In this document: positions 10,701-23,600 of the stretch, piece after piece
Position numbering within the stretch: position 1 is the first letter of the stretch
Layout: each line of letters opens with the position of its first letter
Assembly (NCBI RefSeq): GCF_964204645.1
Contig: NC_134031.1
Coordinates: 20,829,307 to 20,893,306, forward strand
From: Tubulanus polymorphus
Taxonomy: Eukaryota > Nemertea > Palaeonemertea > Tubulaniformes > Tubulanidae
DNA length: 64,000 nucleotides
Reading direction: 5' to 3'
Translations under genes and position numbers: made by a program
Notes under the pieces: generated by a model
What the model saw: the letters and a program-made list of their open reading frames with translations, nothing else
The model's database searches: none
Told to the model about the DNA's origin: nothing

Positions 10701-13250
10701 GGTATAACTGTCTGTTTAACACATGAGTCCAGTACTCTCCGTTCGCAGAAATAAACTGAAACGTGTGGCTTTTTCAATCTTTTCAGAAAACGTCGGTGAA
10801 TTTCTCTCGATATTGAAAACTTGGTCATTCTTGATTGTCTACGCGGGCTCTTTATCGGTTGAGACATTTTTCTTTCTGAGGTTTGAATAGTTTTGTACCC
10901 GCTCTTCTAGCAGTCCGGATTTCACTCACACATTGCAAACACGTGACACATTCCATTTTCAGTGGCTTACTTTTGACATACATATCAATGAAGAAGATGC
11001 TAGACAGTGGAGGACCTAAAAACATCAATTGGTTTATGTTTTATTTTCACAGGTTCTGGAGGTGAGATCCATATACCTTCGTAACAAAACCATTATCTAA
11101 CGATATTGCATACGCCACTGCTAGTTGTGGTTATCATTCCTCAGGTTGACGCCATTATATACTGCCGTGTGGATGATATATGTCTCATTCAGTCACTTTT
11201 TCGGTGATGGTCCGCTGTACCCCGATTACACGAGCCTCGAGGGTCCAGGGTGCTCATATTTCTCCTGGTTGTATCACCTTGCCTACATCAATAACTTTAT
11301 CCCAAGTGGCGTAAGTAACTGATACATGCAAATGTAAACTCTATTGTCAATGTTTAAGGTATTCAAGCATTGTAAAATTCATTTCAAGGAAAAAAAAACT
11401 TCGAAATGTTTCTATTTTGTCTTACGTGAGAAATAACGTACTAAATGTATCTATCGTTGACTAAAAACTTTCTTGTCGTCCCTGTTGTTTCCAGTGTATG
11501 GGATGGACGTGGTTTCTGGCTGTTGACACGCAATTTCATGTGATATCACCAATATGCCTTTTAGCTTTCTTCTGGTAGGTCTACAGCATAATCACTGCTA
11601 AGATGGAAGTTTTAATAAAACAAAAGTCAGTCATCAATTACTCGATTATTTTTCACCAGGTGCTATAAGGTTGGAATCGCTGTTGCGGTATCGTTTTGTT
11701 TAGCCAATATTGTATCTGTAGGACTATTATCTACGCAGTATTCAGTGTCATCAACGTCGTTCTCAGATTTTAGGTAAATAAATAATAGTCGCTTATCTTA
11801 ACTAGATTCGAAACACGAAATGGATTCGTAGCTCTGAAGACACATGCAGAAATCGTTGCCTAACCTTATATATACAAGGCTTCGATCGTCATCCGTTTCC
11901 GTAGGTTCCTAATCTTCTCAGATTAAGGAACTTTTCAACATGGAATTTGGCTACTTCCAACCAGTGGCCGAATGGTTTAACCCGCCGATCACCGGTCTCG
12001 ACCATTTCAGAATTAATTGGTTCGAATCCTGTTGGCGACAGAACTTCTTGGTCTGGTCTCTCCCCAAAATAAACGTTGAACCTGTGGGGCTACTTCACTC
12101 TTCTTTTTCTCTTTTGTGACGTCGATAATTCCAAAAAATCAGGTTGATTTACAATTAACGAAAATGTACACAGCATGTAGAAATACCTAACTCAAACTCA
12201 TCCGTTATTTCTGCCTTTATAGCTATGAGCGAATAAATTGATAACGATTTCCGCGTTTTATCTTGCAGTTATTTATTTCTGATATACATCAAACCGTGGA
12301 GTCACCTTTCTCCGTTCATGCTCGGTATAATGATCGGTTACTTACTGTATAGGACAAGAGATAAAAACTGGAATATTCACTGGGTACGTCGCGGCCAAAA
12401 AGCAGGTCATTTTACACTTTCTGCGACGATATCAGGAAATCTGTAATGTCAACAAAACAGCCGCTTCCTTCAGTACCATGTAGGACGTTTAGGCGTACAA
12501 TGTGGTCATATAGATACGTGACGAGAACGTCGGTAAAATTCATTTTTCAGGCTTTGGTTACAATCGGTTGGTTGATTGCCGCTGCCTTTATATTAACACC
12601 AGTTTTCACTTTGTTCATCCCTTCGACGCAGCTTGAAAACTCGACCTATTTGTCGCTGGCTGCGACAGCTTGGTGTTTAGGACTCTCGTGGATCGTCTTC
12701 GCGTGCCACGTTGGATATGGAGGTATTTCTTACCGATTTATATAAAACCCACGGATTCCTTGTGAACAGTTAAAGATATATTAAACTATATAAAGTATAT
12801 ATTATATTCTGCGTTAGGTCCGGTGAATTGGCTGTTGTCTTTAAAGATATTCGCGCCATTAAGTCGTCTGACGTACAGCGCTTATCTAATCCACCCGATC
12901 GTCATATTGGCCGTATACAAGTCGGTAAAATCTTCAATATATGGAAATCACATCACTTTAGTAAGTAGAACAATCAATTCATGAAAATGTTGGTATGGAT
13001 TTTCATATAGAAGGTGTTATATTGGCCCCACTATATATACAAGTAAAAATGTACCTTACCTCTTTCAGATATTCTATATCATAACTTCTATTTTCAGGTT
13101 TGCTATTTCTTGGCGTTCCTCGTTTTGACGTATGCGATATCTCTTATTGCGACTATCTCGTTTGAATCTCCGATGATAGCACTTGAAAAGGTGTTATGCA
13201 AGGATTGTCAGTGCTGTCCTTGTACGCGTAAAACGTCTTGTAAAAAGTAA
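7799..13250 (+). CDS. NRF-6-like membrane acyltransferase (acyltransferase-3 family)
   Basis: Fifteen phase-consistent exons give 690 residues: 7799-8033, 8646-8782, 9237-9318, 9764-9863, 10040-10248, 10524-10697, 10787-10880, 10963-11061, 11145-11310, 11495-11574, 11660-11773, 12269-12383, 12551-12722, 12818-12960, 13098-13250. ATG 7799 was chosen because a signal peptide follows. The extracellular Cys-rich NRF domain (FDATGKP, YGFCLPSTC) comes from exons 1-4. The polytopic acyltransferase-3 domain follows, with the family motifs ISCIHGIKFITMFWIILGHT (putative catalytic His), RLTPLYTAVW, CMGWTWF and LSRLTYSAYLIHP. Relatives are Caenorhabditis NRF-6/NDG-4, linked to lipid and drug transport in epithelia. 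The acyl substrate is unknown. Only the exon 2 donor (GCC/GTCAAG) is unusual. The C-terminus ends in a short cytosolic Cys/Lys cluster. Confidence 0.9.
11961..12045 (+). mobile_element. tRNA-Leu/Ser-derived SINE head in intron 11
   Basis: A-box TGGCCGAATGG at 11965-11975 and B-box GGTTCGAATCC at 12019-12029 are 54 bp apart, the spacing expected of a class II tRNA with a long variable arm. The ends can pair (ccaac with gttgg). An unrelated-looking body with a gtggggct segment follows. Several stem mismatches and the lack of a clean 3' end argue for a SINE rather than a working tRNA gene. Confidence 0.55.
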
Positions 13251-14307
13251 CTTGGATCGACGGTGAATACAAAATTCACTTTTTCATTCCAAACAAAATA
13301 TAAAGCAACTGAGATTGTGGAAAGTATGAATGATCTTTTAGAATACGGACAGTTTATAATTAATTGTTTTAGAACCAACAGCGTGAATGAGTTGAACATT
13401 ATACCAATTACAGACACCGGGAGATAGCACCCCAAGTACGTATATCAAAACACTGAATTTAAAATTCATTGTAAGCGAACTCGTATGCTATTTTCTGAAA
13501 CTGGTTGAGCTGCCATATCAGCCCTTTAGTGACAGTAGATACATTATGAACCATTTTCATACTCGTCTCGTTAGAATATTGACGAATTCTACCTGAATAA
13601 AACGCGCTAAATGTTTATCAATTGAAGACTAAATTGAATCTAAATTGTCGGCCAAAGTTCGTTATAACGATCTTTAAACGTTTAGTTATATAAATTTCAT
13701 TGATTGGATTAAGTGGACATTTGAGTCAGTTTCTACCTAAGTACCTCCGTGAATTAATGAACCGCCGCGAGACGACTATTTAACAACACTAAAAGTCTCT
13801 GATATTATTGTATATATTTCATCTATATCCTATATTCCTTTAATGTTTAAATGTCTACGTGTAATTACTTTTTGTTTCGAGATAATGTGTGTGTCGTGAT
13901 GTGTTAATTGTTGTTTGTCTCACTGTCATGTCACTACTCGTCACTTTTGTGTTTTTTATACAATTTTCCACGTCTCCATCTGTCTCCGCGTATCTCGTTT
14001 CTGTGTAAAATAAAGTCAGTCCAGTTTTGGTATTCCATACTTGAATCGTTACTCTATCGATCTGATCTTGATTTCCTACATCGACCATTCTTACGAATAG
14101 GACCGAAAATAACTTTGTTACACAGCGATGAATAACTACACAACGTACACATTTTCACCAGTACTCTAACGCTACGCTGATGTAATATAATTTCTTGAGT
14201 TTCCTCAAATTCGATTTCGCTTCTGATTTTGTCCACCGCGTCCAGTTTTGTGGAGAGTGGCGAGAACAACATTAAATGTGCACGCATGTTATCAGTTAAT
14301 GTACTTA
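13251..14307. other. convergent intergenic region
   Basis: Lies between the 3' ends of the acyltransferase gene and the minus-strand EGF gene. AATAAA-type signals on the plus strand (near 13596 and 14010) could end the former. Small minus-strand frames at 13855-14287 have no recognisable motif and no supporting splice signals, so I leave them uncalled. Confidence 0.4.
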
Positions 14308-14313
14308 TTTATT
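14308..14313 (-). terminator. poly(A) signal AATAAA for the EGF-domain gene
   Basis: TTTATT on the plus strand is AATAAA on the minus, about 155 bp downstream of the stop codon at 14466. Confidence 0.5.
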
Positions 14314-14465
14314 ATCTAGAAAAATACAGATTACAATAGACATAAAATATACATCATATATATCATCAAAAATATCCTTCGGGTAGAAAAAATAAAAATT
14401 TACATATTTTGAATTGGCCGATATAAATTAGTCATGAATTTAATCAACGAGTCATTTTATCTGAT

Positions 14466-15697
14466 TTACGAAAACACCGAGTCAACAGTGCGCGCACTAT
14501 AAGAGTGCGGCAGTCCGGTTGTATCTGTCGCTTCTGATGTACTGCGAGATGGCGGCGGCGTCGTCGGAACACTCCACTCGTTTTCTGACCGTCTACTGCT
14601 CAATCGTTTCGACAAAAATTGTTTGGTTTTTAGGCGTACGTCCGTCACGAATTCCGGTCTCGTTTTCCGCATATTCAATATACCTATAAAACGGTAGTTA
14701 AAAAGTAGAAATTTTGGGAACCAAACTGTCTTACGAGAACTCATTCCTTCGCTGTCAAATTCAGTTCATTATGGACGAATTTTGAACTGAATTTTTAGGC
14801 TCCAGAATCCATACAATATCACAGGATCCTCCTCCAAATATACTTAACATTCCATTGATTGATATGGTTTTAATTGATATATAATTGAATACATATTATT
14901 CATAAGTATATGAATATATATATTTCATTTATGGGAAAAGTTTCATTTCATTTTAACCGAAGATAAAACGCGGAAGACAGTTTGGCGGAACTCGCTTGCC
15001 ATATGTGGAATCATCGATTGCCACAGTAGCATGCGGAGCTGCCCGCATTAGAATAATCATATACGCCTTTATACATGTACTTACATTTTGTGAACAGCAG
15101 AATCACGAACAAACTCCCGATTATTATGAGTATTATAAACGCAGCTTTTGTGAACGGGTCGTTACCGTCGAACATCGTCGCAAAACTGAGGCAGTTTTTA
15201 TTCAAATTCGCGAGACGCAATGATTTCAGTTTAGTCTCCGTTTCATTTTTCAGCGGTAACTGACTCGTTCGCAACAGACACAAATCGTACACACGGTTTC
15301 CCGAATAAAGTCCGTCGACTTTGATAAACTCGGTGTAGTTCACCGGTGTGTTTATAAACGTTACGTCTGGCTGAGGGGTAAATCTAAGCCATACAGCGAT
15401 CGTATATTCGGATAGATTTAGCGGTTTATTCCATTTTAACGTAACTGTTGTCGGAGTAATGTTATAATCGGTTTCTAATAAATTCACGTCTTCGCAATTT
15501 TTCCCGCTGAAGAATTCCTCGCAGTCGCATCCACCCCGGCTACGAACGCACGAACCATGCCCGTTACAATCCGAGTCTATCGCGCAAACTGATCCGTTTG
15601 AGTTAGTTTCTGGTGTTGACAATTCTAATTGATCCATAAGCGAAACCAAACTAGAAATATTTATCAAAATCATCGCCCATCGCATTTCAGCCAACAT
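14466..15697 (-). CDS. EGF-domain single-pass membrane protein
   Basis: Two coding exons, 15085-15697 and 14466-14683, joined in phase 1 (donor T/GTAAGT, acceptor tttatag), give about 276 residues. Residues 1-20 form a signal sequence. One EGF-like module spans 38-68, with six cysteines at 38, 44, 50, 57, 59 and 68 and a GHGSC core. Residues 72-163 look like a fibronectin-III-type beta domain (VTLKWNKPLNLSEYTIAVW) with several N-glycosylation sites. A transmembrane helix lies at about 184-203. Exon 2 supplies a 70-residue basic, then Ser/Thr/Pro-rich cytoplasmic tail ending VDSVFS. A retained intron would instead give a shorter tail ending near 15011. Probably a cell-surface adhesion or receptor-like protein. 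I cannot name an orthologue. Confidence 0.7.
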
Positions 15698-15789
15698 CTT
15701 TAAGCTTTTCGATAATCTTATTTTGACCGATATGCTGTCATTGAATTCCCCTCGGAGTGCTCTTGGTTCTAGCTAAATCCCGTATATCT

Positions 15790-16860
15790 AAAACGAAATC
15801 AGATCATAGAATTGTAATTCGAATATTGGCCTAACAATAATAAATATCTTTATTTTTTGGTAGGCTATATACATGTATACATGATTCATACAAGCTGGCA
15901 CAATAGAATGTACACGTACCGGTACCGTATAATGTATATTGAACTGTAAAGTTTATGATTCATTATAGAAATAAAATTTTATATTTACTTGCTTGTTATG
16001 ATTTCCATACGCACCGTATAGTCCATAGCCTTCCAGAAGTGCAGAGACAACAGCATTGGTGTTTGACCTGTCTAGTGACCGACGGTTAAACGAACATATT
16101 GGATTTTCCGATAGACTTAGTGCTGTCTATATTGTGTGTGTCAGTCGGTGCTGTTTCAGTATTGCTTGATTCATGCAGGCTACAAATTAGTAACGTGCCA
16201 GCACTGACATTGTCGCAAGCCATTCGTGTGGAAAATACCGAGTAAATCTCTGTAAAAGTCGTTTATTTTCACTCGACTTTATTTTCCCGTTCATTGTGGG
16301 GATCGTATGCAACTCGAAGTAAAGCTAATCGGAAAACATTAACTCATTCTTGTGGAAGCGAATTAGGTATCAATTTTGAATTTTTGATTTATCCCTCATA
16401 ATTCAAGGGCAACTTGATTTTTTATGAAGGCTATCAAGCATTATCGTTGTTGACTTACTCACCCCTGCTCGAGACGGAAATAACTTTATTCTATTTGAAA
16501 CATTAACAAAAAGAGACGAGATACTTTTTTTCATTCCCGGAGCCTGAGTAGATCTCGGTACCGTACTGTGAGATTCTCACTAGGGGTAGTGAGTTAGAAC
16601 TCTTTCGACGATAGTGAAGCATCGCGACAGAATCAGATTTAAACCATTGATCTTGAAAATTGCAAAAGATATGTGAATCGTGTTGTTTATAAAGCATATT
16701 AATTGACAGTAAATGCCCGAAACCAATAGAATTAAATTCGTGGTATATTTTTGTGGTTTTCATCTTTTTCCGTAAAAATCGCGTCGTGAAAACCCGCATC
16801 GTAGTTTGCATTTCCCGGCGGCGCGAAACTATGGTATTGTTATGTGCCGTTAGGTGGCGG
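15790..16860. other. intergenic between divergent genes, nothing recognised
   Basis: Holds the 5' flanks of the EGF gene (minus) and the CIZ1-like gene (plus). The palindrome TACCGGTA occurs near 15918. No supported gene. Confidence 0.4.
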
Positions 16861-16876
16861 TCCGTGCTGTAAAGTC

Positions 16877-16884
16877 GCCATCTT
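16877..16884 (+). promoter_or_regulatory. YY1-type GCCATCTT, probable promoter of the CIZ1-like gene
   Basis: GCCATCTT, the reverse of AAGATGGC, lies in a short GC-rich stretch (16810-16930). In animals this element is typical just downstream of the start of TATA-less housekeeping genes. It sits about 800 bp upstream of the first coding exon, so at least one non-coding exon is expected. Confidence 0.4.
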
Positions 16885-17679
16885 AGAAACGAAGACCACG
16901 GCGCAGCTCTAGGTGCGGCGTGCCGGATTAATTGCTGTATGGATAAAAAATTAGGAAGAAAGAGGAAGATACATTTGAGACGGTACTTACTAGTGACTGT
17001 GAGGTAATTTGTGATTTAATTGTTATTGTATTTTTAAGCTAACGGGCCTTGAAGCAATGATAATAATCATCATGCTGCAACCACCAGTGAAAACAGTACT
17101 GTCCAGTGTCCGTCTCCTCCACGTTGTCAAGGCCAGAGCCGAGTGAGAGCCCATGCCTGCACACTGAGGAAAATTATTACTTTCAGTTACTAGGAAGTTT
17201 GGTGCAGGTCCTGGACTGTGGTTATGACAGTCATTAAACTGGACTTTTCAAAATGGTGATTGTCACCAGATGATTTGGATTTAATTTTGATTTTAGTGGG
17301 TCAGTGACAGTGTCAGTGGCAGTTGACTGCTGATTTCTCAGTTGAGTCAGTGAACAGACTTTTATTTAAGAACAACTGTGGTCTGATTACTTTACTGGAC
17401 TTCAATTGAGTCAGTTACACCGGACTTTCTGTCGATTAGTCAGGAATTGGGCTAGTCTACGGTTTGATCGGTTACAGTCATTCAGGTCAGTAACTGGACT
17501 GTCCGCTGATTAGTCAGGACCCGGACTATGCAGCTTATCTAAGTTGTATAGGGCATATTAGGGGTAAAAAAAGCACGAATGAGGCGAGCAAATTGGAAAT
17601 TGCCTGTAAGCGAACATAAACTAGAAGCTCGTGATGAATCCCCATTTTATAAATCCGTATTAATTTTTCCAGGCCAAAA

Positions 17680-20600
17680 ATGAAGGGGATGATATTCAAC
17701 AAGCTGCAAAAAAAGAATAACGCACCTCGACGTAGACAAGAACTCGGAGCTTTCAACCGGGAGATGACTGAAACAGTGCGTTCTCCGCAGTTAGAACCGT
17801 CTGATAATTATAATCAGGTGACATTGGCAAATAATCGTTTCGCTGATATATTCACTACTCTGAATCAGGAGCAGCAGATCGGTGATGAGACATCGTCGTT
17901 GATACTGCAGCAGCAGCCGCCGCAGCAGAATTCGTACATCGTCCCTAATGTCGCTCAGCCGCAACCGGCGACAGTAAAACCATCATCCTCTAGTGATAAT
18001 GATAAAGCAGAACTCGAGAGATTGAAAGCACAATTTACGAAACTGTGGCACGAGTATCAAGATGCTTTGAAACGTAATGTTTACATGTTGACTCAACAGA
18101 ATCGTTTGTGTGAGTAGTGGGTCTATTGTCTATATTTTATTAACTGTAACTTGTCTTTTGGGAAGATCCCGGTCAATTCGCAAGTTTGCGCAGGGAGTAA
18201 AACAATGATAGTTAATGGTAACCATAGTTGCTATTTAAAAGCACTTTACAAATCTCCAGCCCCAACATCACCAAGTTCTGATTCTCAACTCGGTGAAATA
18301 TTTACTGAGTTTGAGTTTATTGTAAATTTGGCGCCCACGAGTACATGAATTCAGTTAGCTCCGCTGTGCTCGTCATTTGGCGCCCACGAGTACATGAATT
18401 CAGTTAGCTCCGCTGTGCTCGTCATACAATTTTCTTCCAATCTCTCTACTGCCATCTCGACCAAATCCAACAGAGGTATCTCAGCTGATATAGACTTTTT
18501 GTTATCGGGTTATAGGTATGGACATGGCCACATTAAATGCTCAACAAGAGATGAATCCCTCAGTGACGAACATGCTGTCGATCGAAGAAATACAAATTAA
18601 AATGCGAACCAACAACGAAGAGATACAAAAACTGAAGCCCGTAATCGATGAGCTAAAAGCCGAAGTTAGTATCAGCCACAAAATGATTCAGAAGCTCGAG
18701 TTGAAATTGGAAATGGCTGGTAAGCCAATACCGGCGTTGTTATCGATGACGTTGCCTGAACAGCCGGCTTTGATGAAAAAGAAGAGAAAATCGGAAGATA
18801 AGGTAAAATTTCAGGTCTACGCAGAATTTATCGGAGGCAATTATTTGAACTTTATTTCAGGTTGATATTGCATAATGCGTTTCCTCGGGTTTTCATCTTG
18901 TTGAGAGTTCCAGTGGTGGCAGTTCTGTCCTGTGCTAGCACCAGTCATTGCAGCGCCTTTCTGCGATCTAGTATCAGTTGTGGCACTAGTATCAGTGGCA
19001 TCAAAACTACCCCATGATTGAACAAGTTGCTGTTGTGTTGCATCGACGTAATTGTGATAAAAGAAACTTATTCAAATCGAAAATATCATTGTTGCAAAGT
19101 TTCGAATGTTGCTATCCCTGCACAGGTTCCTTCGCTCGAAATCTCAGGCGAGTTTTGATATAGTCCTGGTCAGCCATAGCAAGCACGTCAAACTCACTTC
19201 ACTGAAATTCCCACTACTTTCGTCAGGATTGTGAAAACTTAAGAATTTTGATATGATCTTTCCTGGTTTGGAAAAATTCAGGTATCTAAATGTGGACATT
19301 TTCGTAACATTCATTTTATGCTTCACATACCTTTCGCCTAGCGCAAATTTCTAAAAAAAGAATTATCTGAACAATGTTGTTAAGGCCACAGCAGACAGAA
19401 GCAGAACTATTATTCGGATGTCTGTATATATGACCAACTTGATGTTCCACTGTCTGCATTGGGTTTTAAGAGCACGTTTAACAGAGCTGCCGGATAAAGT
19501 GAGTTTGACTAGATATATATCGCCCCATGCGTCTATCTTCAATGCTGTTACAGTTAACAATCTTTGAGAGCTGAAATAACACTCTATATTCAGTTGCTGT
19601 GGAAACCGCCTGTTTTTCTCGTGATGAGGTGTTGATTGGATGCTGAATAGTTTGCGGAGTAACCCGCCAAGAGGGGCACGACTTGACTCAATCCATTATA
19701 TCCATAGTCAATGATCGGCAAACTGAAATGGTGATATTGGAGAATCATTAAATTTCTAAAGCTCATGCAGGTCTTGATAGTCAACAGAATAACAATGCAT
19801 TCTACCATCCTTGTTATCGGGTGCCTTAGTTGTTTTTTTATTTGCGAAAAACATTTTTATATCTATTTTCATTTGTTCGTGCATTTTGAAAGATCTCTCA
19901 ATCGCACCTGGTAATATTGTTCATGCGGGGTTGATCCATAAAAATATAAAAGGCGTTCATTAGAGGTTTAAGTGAGCCAGCAAAATGAATGGGTGTTGAA
20001 GGTGGAAACATCCTTCCTTTATTAGTGACAAGCAATACATTTTCCAGACTTCAGAATGGAAATGATAGCATATAAATTGCTTGATGATTTAAGGGGCTCC
20101 TTAAATGAAAGGACATTTTTTGGTCACTTAACATCCTCCTCCTCCTCCGTGCATTGAAACATAACATGTCAATCATAATAATCACCATGAACTTGTTTGA
20201 CCGAACTTCCAAGTGATTTGAATTGTTCGATGATCATCTTGATCTTGGCACAAGCACTACTTCAATGATGGAAATATGTCCACTTTCATGTTTAAATCAT
20301 ACAAGTTTGATCGATAGATTGAAGGGCTGCTGAATTAGTACAACATGGAGAATATACGCATCGTAGACACGGTAGTGCACGACACGGAGCTTGATCGACA
20401 TGTGGAATTGTCCTAGAAATCTCCAGTATCGCGCTTTGTTAGAATTGTCACATCTGGAAAATGCACAACATGAGAATTAACTTCTCTGGACAATTTTTGG
20501 AATGAAATAGAAAAATCCATCACTGGATTTTGTTATGATAGAATTCGGAAATTGATCATCATTATGGAAAATGATAATGATCTGTTATTTTCCATGTTGG

Positions 20601-23600
20601 TCAATTTGCTACGATGTGCAGTTTCTGCATTACTTCCTGGAATGTGGAAACAGGAAAATAATTGAATCCCTTTTCGCTTGGTATTAAGATTTCTATAGAA
20701 ACACATTGATAGTATATGCCATCATACGCAATCAAAACACAGTGTCCAGAATACTTCCAGTCCGTCTATTGCGGGTCGTCACACCCCTACCAGATCGCCA
20801 CTCTAGTTATGATAAGTCGTTTAATTAAACTAGCCTCAAGGCGTGCAATAGTCGATGATAGCATTTTGATAGCCACAGTCTTGTAGTGGAAACAACTACC
20901 TTTAAGTATTAGACTTTGAAACTACCATTTTCAGAACATTTATTCCAAAATACCGGTACAGTTGCGTTGAAAAGTGTCCGCAATGCCCTTTTCCGTTCTA
21001 AAAACTATTGTAGTATTAAATTATTTGCACCTATTTATAAAATCTTATTGTTTTTCTGAGATAAGCTAATATTTACTAAGTCTCTTTCAAGTTGGTTTAA
21101 CTCGTCCGTCCAAATCAATGATTGACACAACGTGCACCATTAATCTACAAGCAAATTCCCAGCCGTTTCGCAATATTGTGCCCCCTCTACGTTCAATTCC
21201 TCAATGGTTAGGAGTTTTTGATAAATTGAGTGCTGAATATTCTCTCGCTAACTAGTGCAGTCGCATCATTCTTCTCACCAGGGTGAGATGAGAGACATGT
21301 TTAGTAACTCACCCGCATACGTTTATTCAACGTTTTATATGCTCGGCATCTTTCATTAGAATGTAGGTCCTAAACATAAGAAGCGGCACTCGGATCGAAG
21401 TTCTCGACCATCGGCGGCACAGGGTACGAGTAGAGAACACACTCGGTTTTCATCCAACTCTAACAACAGAAACAGTAACAATAAAGGTAATATTGATTGA
21501 AATGATTTACTGTCTATATTTCAGGACTGATCGACTCATGTTGACTGATCGGCTCATATTAGTTCGGAGGATTATTTTGTGGTCTCGACCTGGGATCTGA
21601 TCGTCATGAAACAAAAAATGCGTACCATCTTTTTGCATATTTCGTTTGCATTCACTGAAACTTTCATGCATTGACCACTTTTACATTTGTGTTTTTGATT
21701 GTCACAATAGCCATGACAATCAGTTGTCAAACAATCTCGATGTTTTTCTACCCTACCTCGCAGTGGATCCATGTTGGATAAGAGTTGCAGGAGACTGGTT
21801 GCAGACTTGCAAAAAAGGCAATCTCTGAGGCCACTGCATGCATGATGTCAATAACGTATACATGTATTGGCTTACAATATAAATAGTAGACTATATTAGA
21901 AATATAATTCATGCACTAGAATTTTCAGGGGTAACCATTGCAAGCTGGAAAAGTTGAACTTTTAAGCAGGAATTTTTAGCTTCAAGACCCGTGTTACAGC
22001 ATTACTCTGGATGACCGCAGGATTTTTCTCTTTGCTTGCATCATGGAAGATTTTTATAGCCTTTCAAAGTTCATTTTCATCTGAGGATTATTTTCAGAAA
22101 TTATCTAATATCGAGACATATCAGTCTCCACTGTCCTAGAGCATTTCCTTCTGTTAATTAGTAATTGCGTTGATAGAGCCAAATCATGTTGTCTTGGAAG
22201 TGGTTAGAGAATCAATCCGGTTCGTTACGTAGTGGCACAAACCATTCCCGGGCTCGTTTCTCGTGCCTAACAGTAAGTGCATGCACTTTAAAGTCTAATG
22301 AACCGAGAAGGATTTTCAGTGTCGATATACCTAGTTAATCCGAATGAATATGTAACACTCTTTGTCCTGTCAGCCCTGGTATTTTTGTGAATATTACATT
22401 CATGCACTAGCGATATACCATATTCTACTGTTGAGCAATTTAGATTTATTTTTTTCTGGCGTTGCTATGATGTCCTGAGCATTGTTTTCTCATTGAGGCT
22501 GTTAATCTTACCAGTTATTTCGTGAATTTCCAAGTTGTTTTGGTGGATTTCAGGGTTTTGTTTATTTCCAAGATTCCATTGCAAGGGTTTGCAAGTTGAG
22601 AATTGCCATTGATGTTCAGCATTTTCAATTTTATTATTCAGGAGTGATATGTTTTACCCTGAAGCAACTAAAGAGTGTATGGTATTAATACGAGTCAGTA
22701 CACTTGACTTCTTTGTAGGCCTATGTTAGCGGTGGAATGGCACTACAAAGGTGCTGGCAGGCTTGTGAGCGGTATTGTTACTTGGATACTATTATGAGCA
22801 TTACTCGGATTTTCAGTACCATGCACCAGTGAACCATTCAGTACCAGTGAATTCAATGATTGACCTTCTGCGCATTCATTGCTGCCAAACACAAATTGTA
22901 ACATCCCCATACGCATACAACCACTGCTGCTGATCATTGGTACTATCAACTCCAGTTTTAGTCCATTCAAACCTTTGACACTATATTTCATTGTCATTGT
23001 CTATACGATGATTGTGTTGCTCCAGCTCTGCATCCACATCAGTCCGCTCCCGCGGCTAGTTGTTGCCTCGTTTTTTCTTTTAAGTGACGTGTGCAGGCGC
23101 TCTTTCTGTAGCGCAAGGCATCGAGTACTGATACCTAAGGCACATGCAAATACATATTCACCACTCCGTCGTCCATTTTAAATTCCGTGGTGTTGAATAT
23201 CGGCGAATATATGAAATTGAATCAAATAAACCAGTCCCCTATATAATTTATAATTGACACCATCCCAGCATATCTCACGATCACATCCCTGCTCATATTA
23301 TAGTATCTTAAAAACTAGCCCTATTATTGATCACTGATGGCCATACGCAATCACTATTGGCATCCATAAACCTACCTTCGAGCAATCACCTCCAGTTATA
23401 CATGTACTGTGAAATGAATCCACCGAATGATGTATCAGTGTATTGATAATGGTGTTTCATTTATCTATATGAAATAGAAAAGGAAAATCAACATATGACG
23501 ATATGATAAAACATCTAAAAAATTTATTTCGTTAAATGATTTCGTCAAACAAAATTCATCTTAAAACTTGAGAAGTTTTGTCAATTTATCTTAGCACTTC

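Noticed and set aside
11961-12045. Functional tRNA-Leu/Ser gene
   Set aside because: A and B boxes fit, but the stems are imperfect, there is no clean terminator, and it sits in a repeat-like context within an intron.
13855-14287. Two overlapping minus-strand ORFs of 77 codons
   Set aside because: They mutually overlap, have no recognisable motif, and lie mostly beyond the likely poly(A) site of the EGF gene.
16503-16811. 102-codon minus-strand ORF upstream of the CIZ1-like promoter
   Set aside because: No motif, signal peptide or splice support; composition like the surrounding intergenic DNA.
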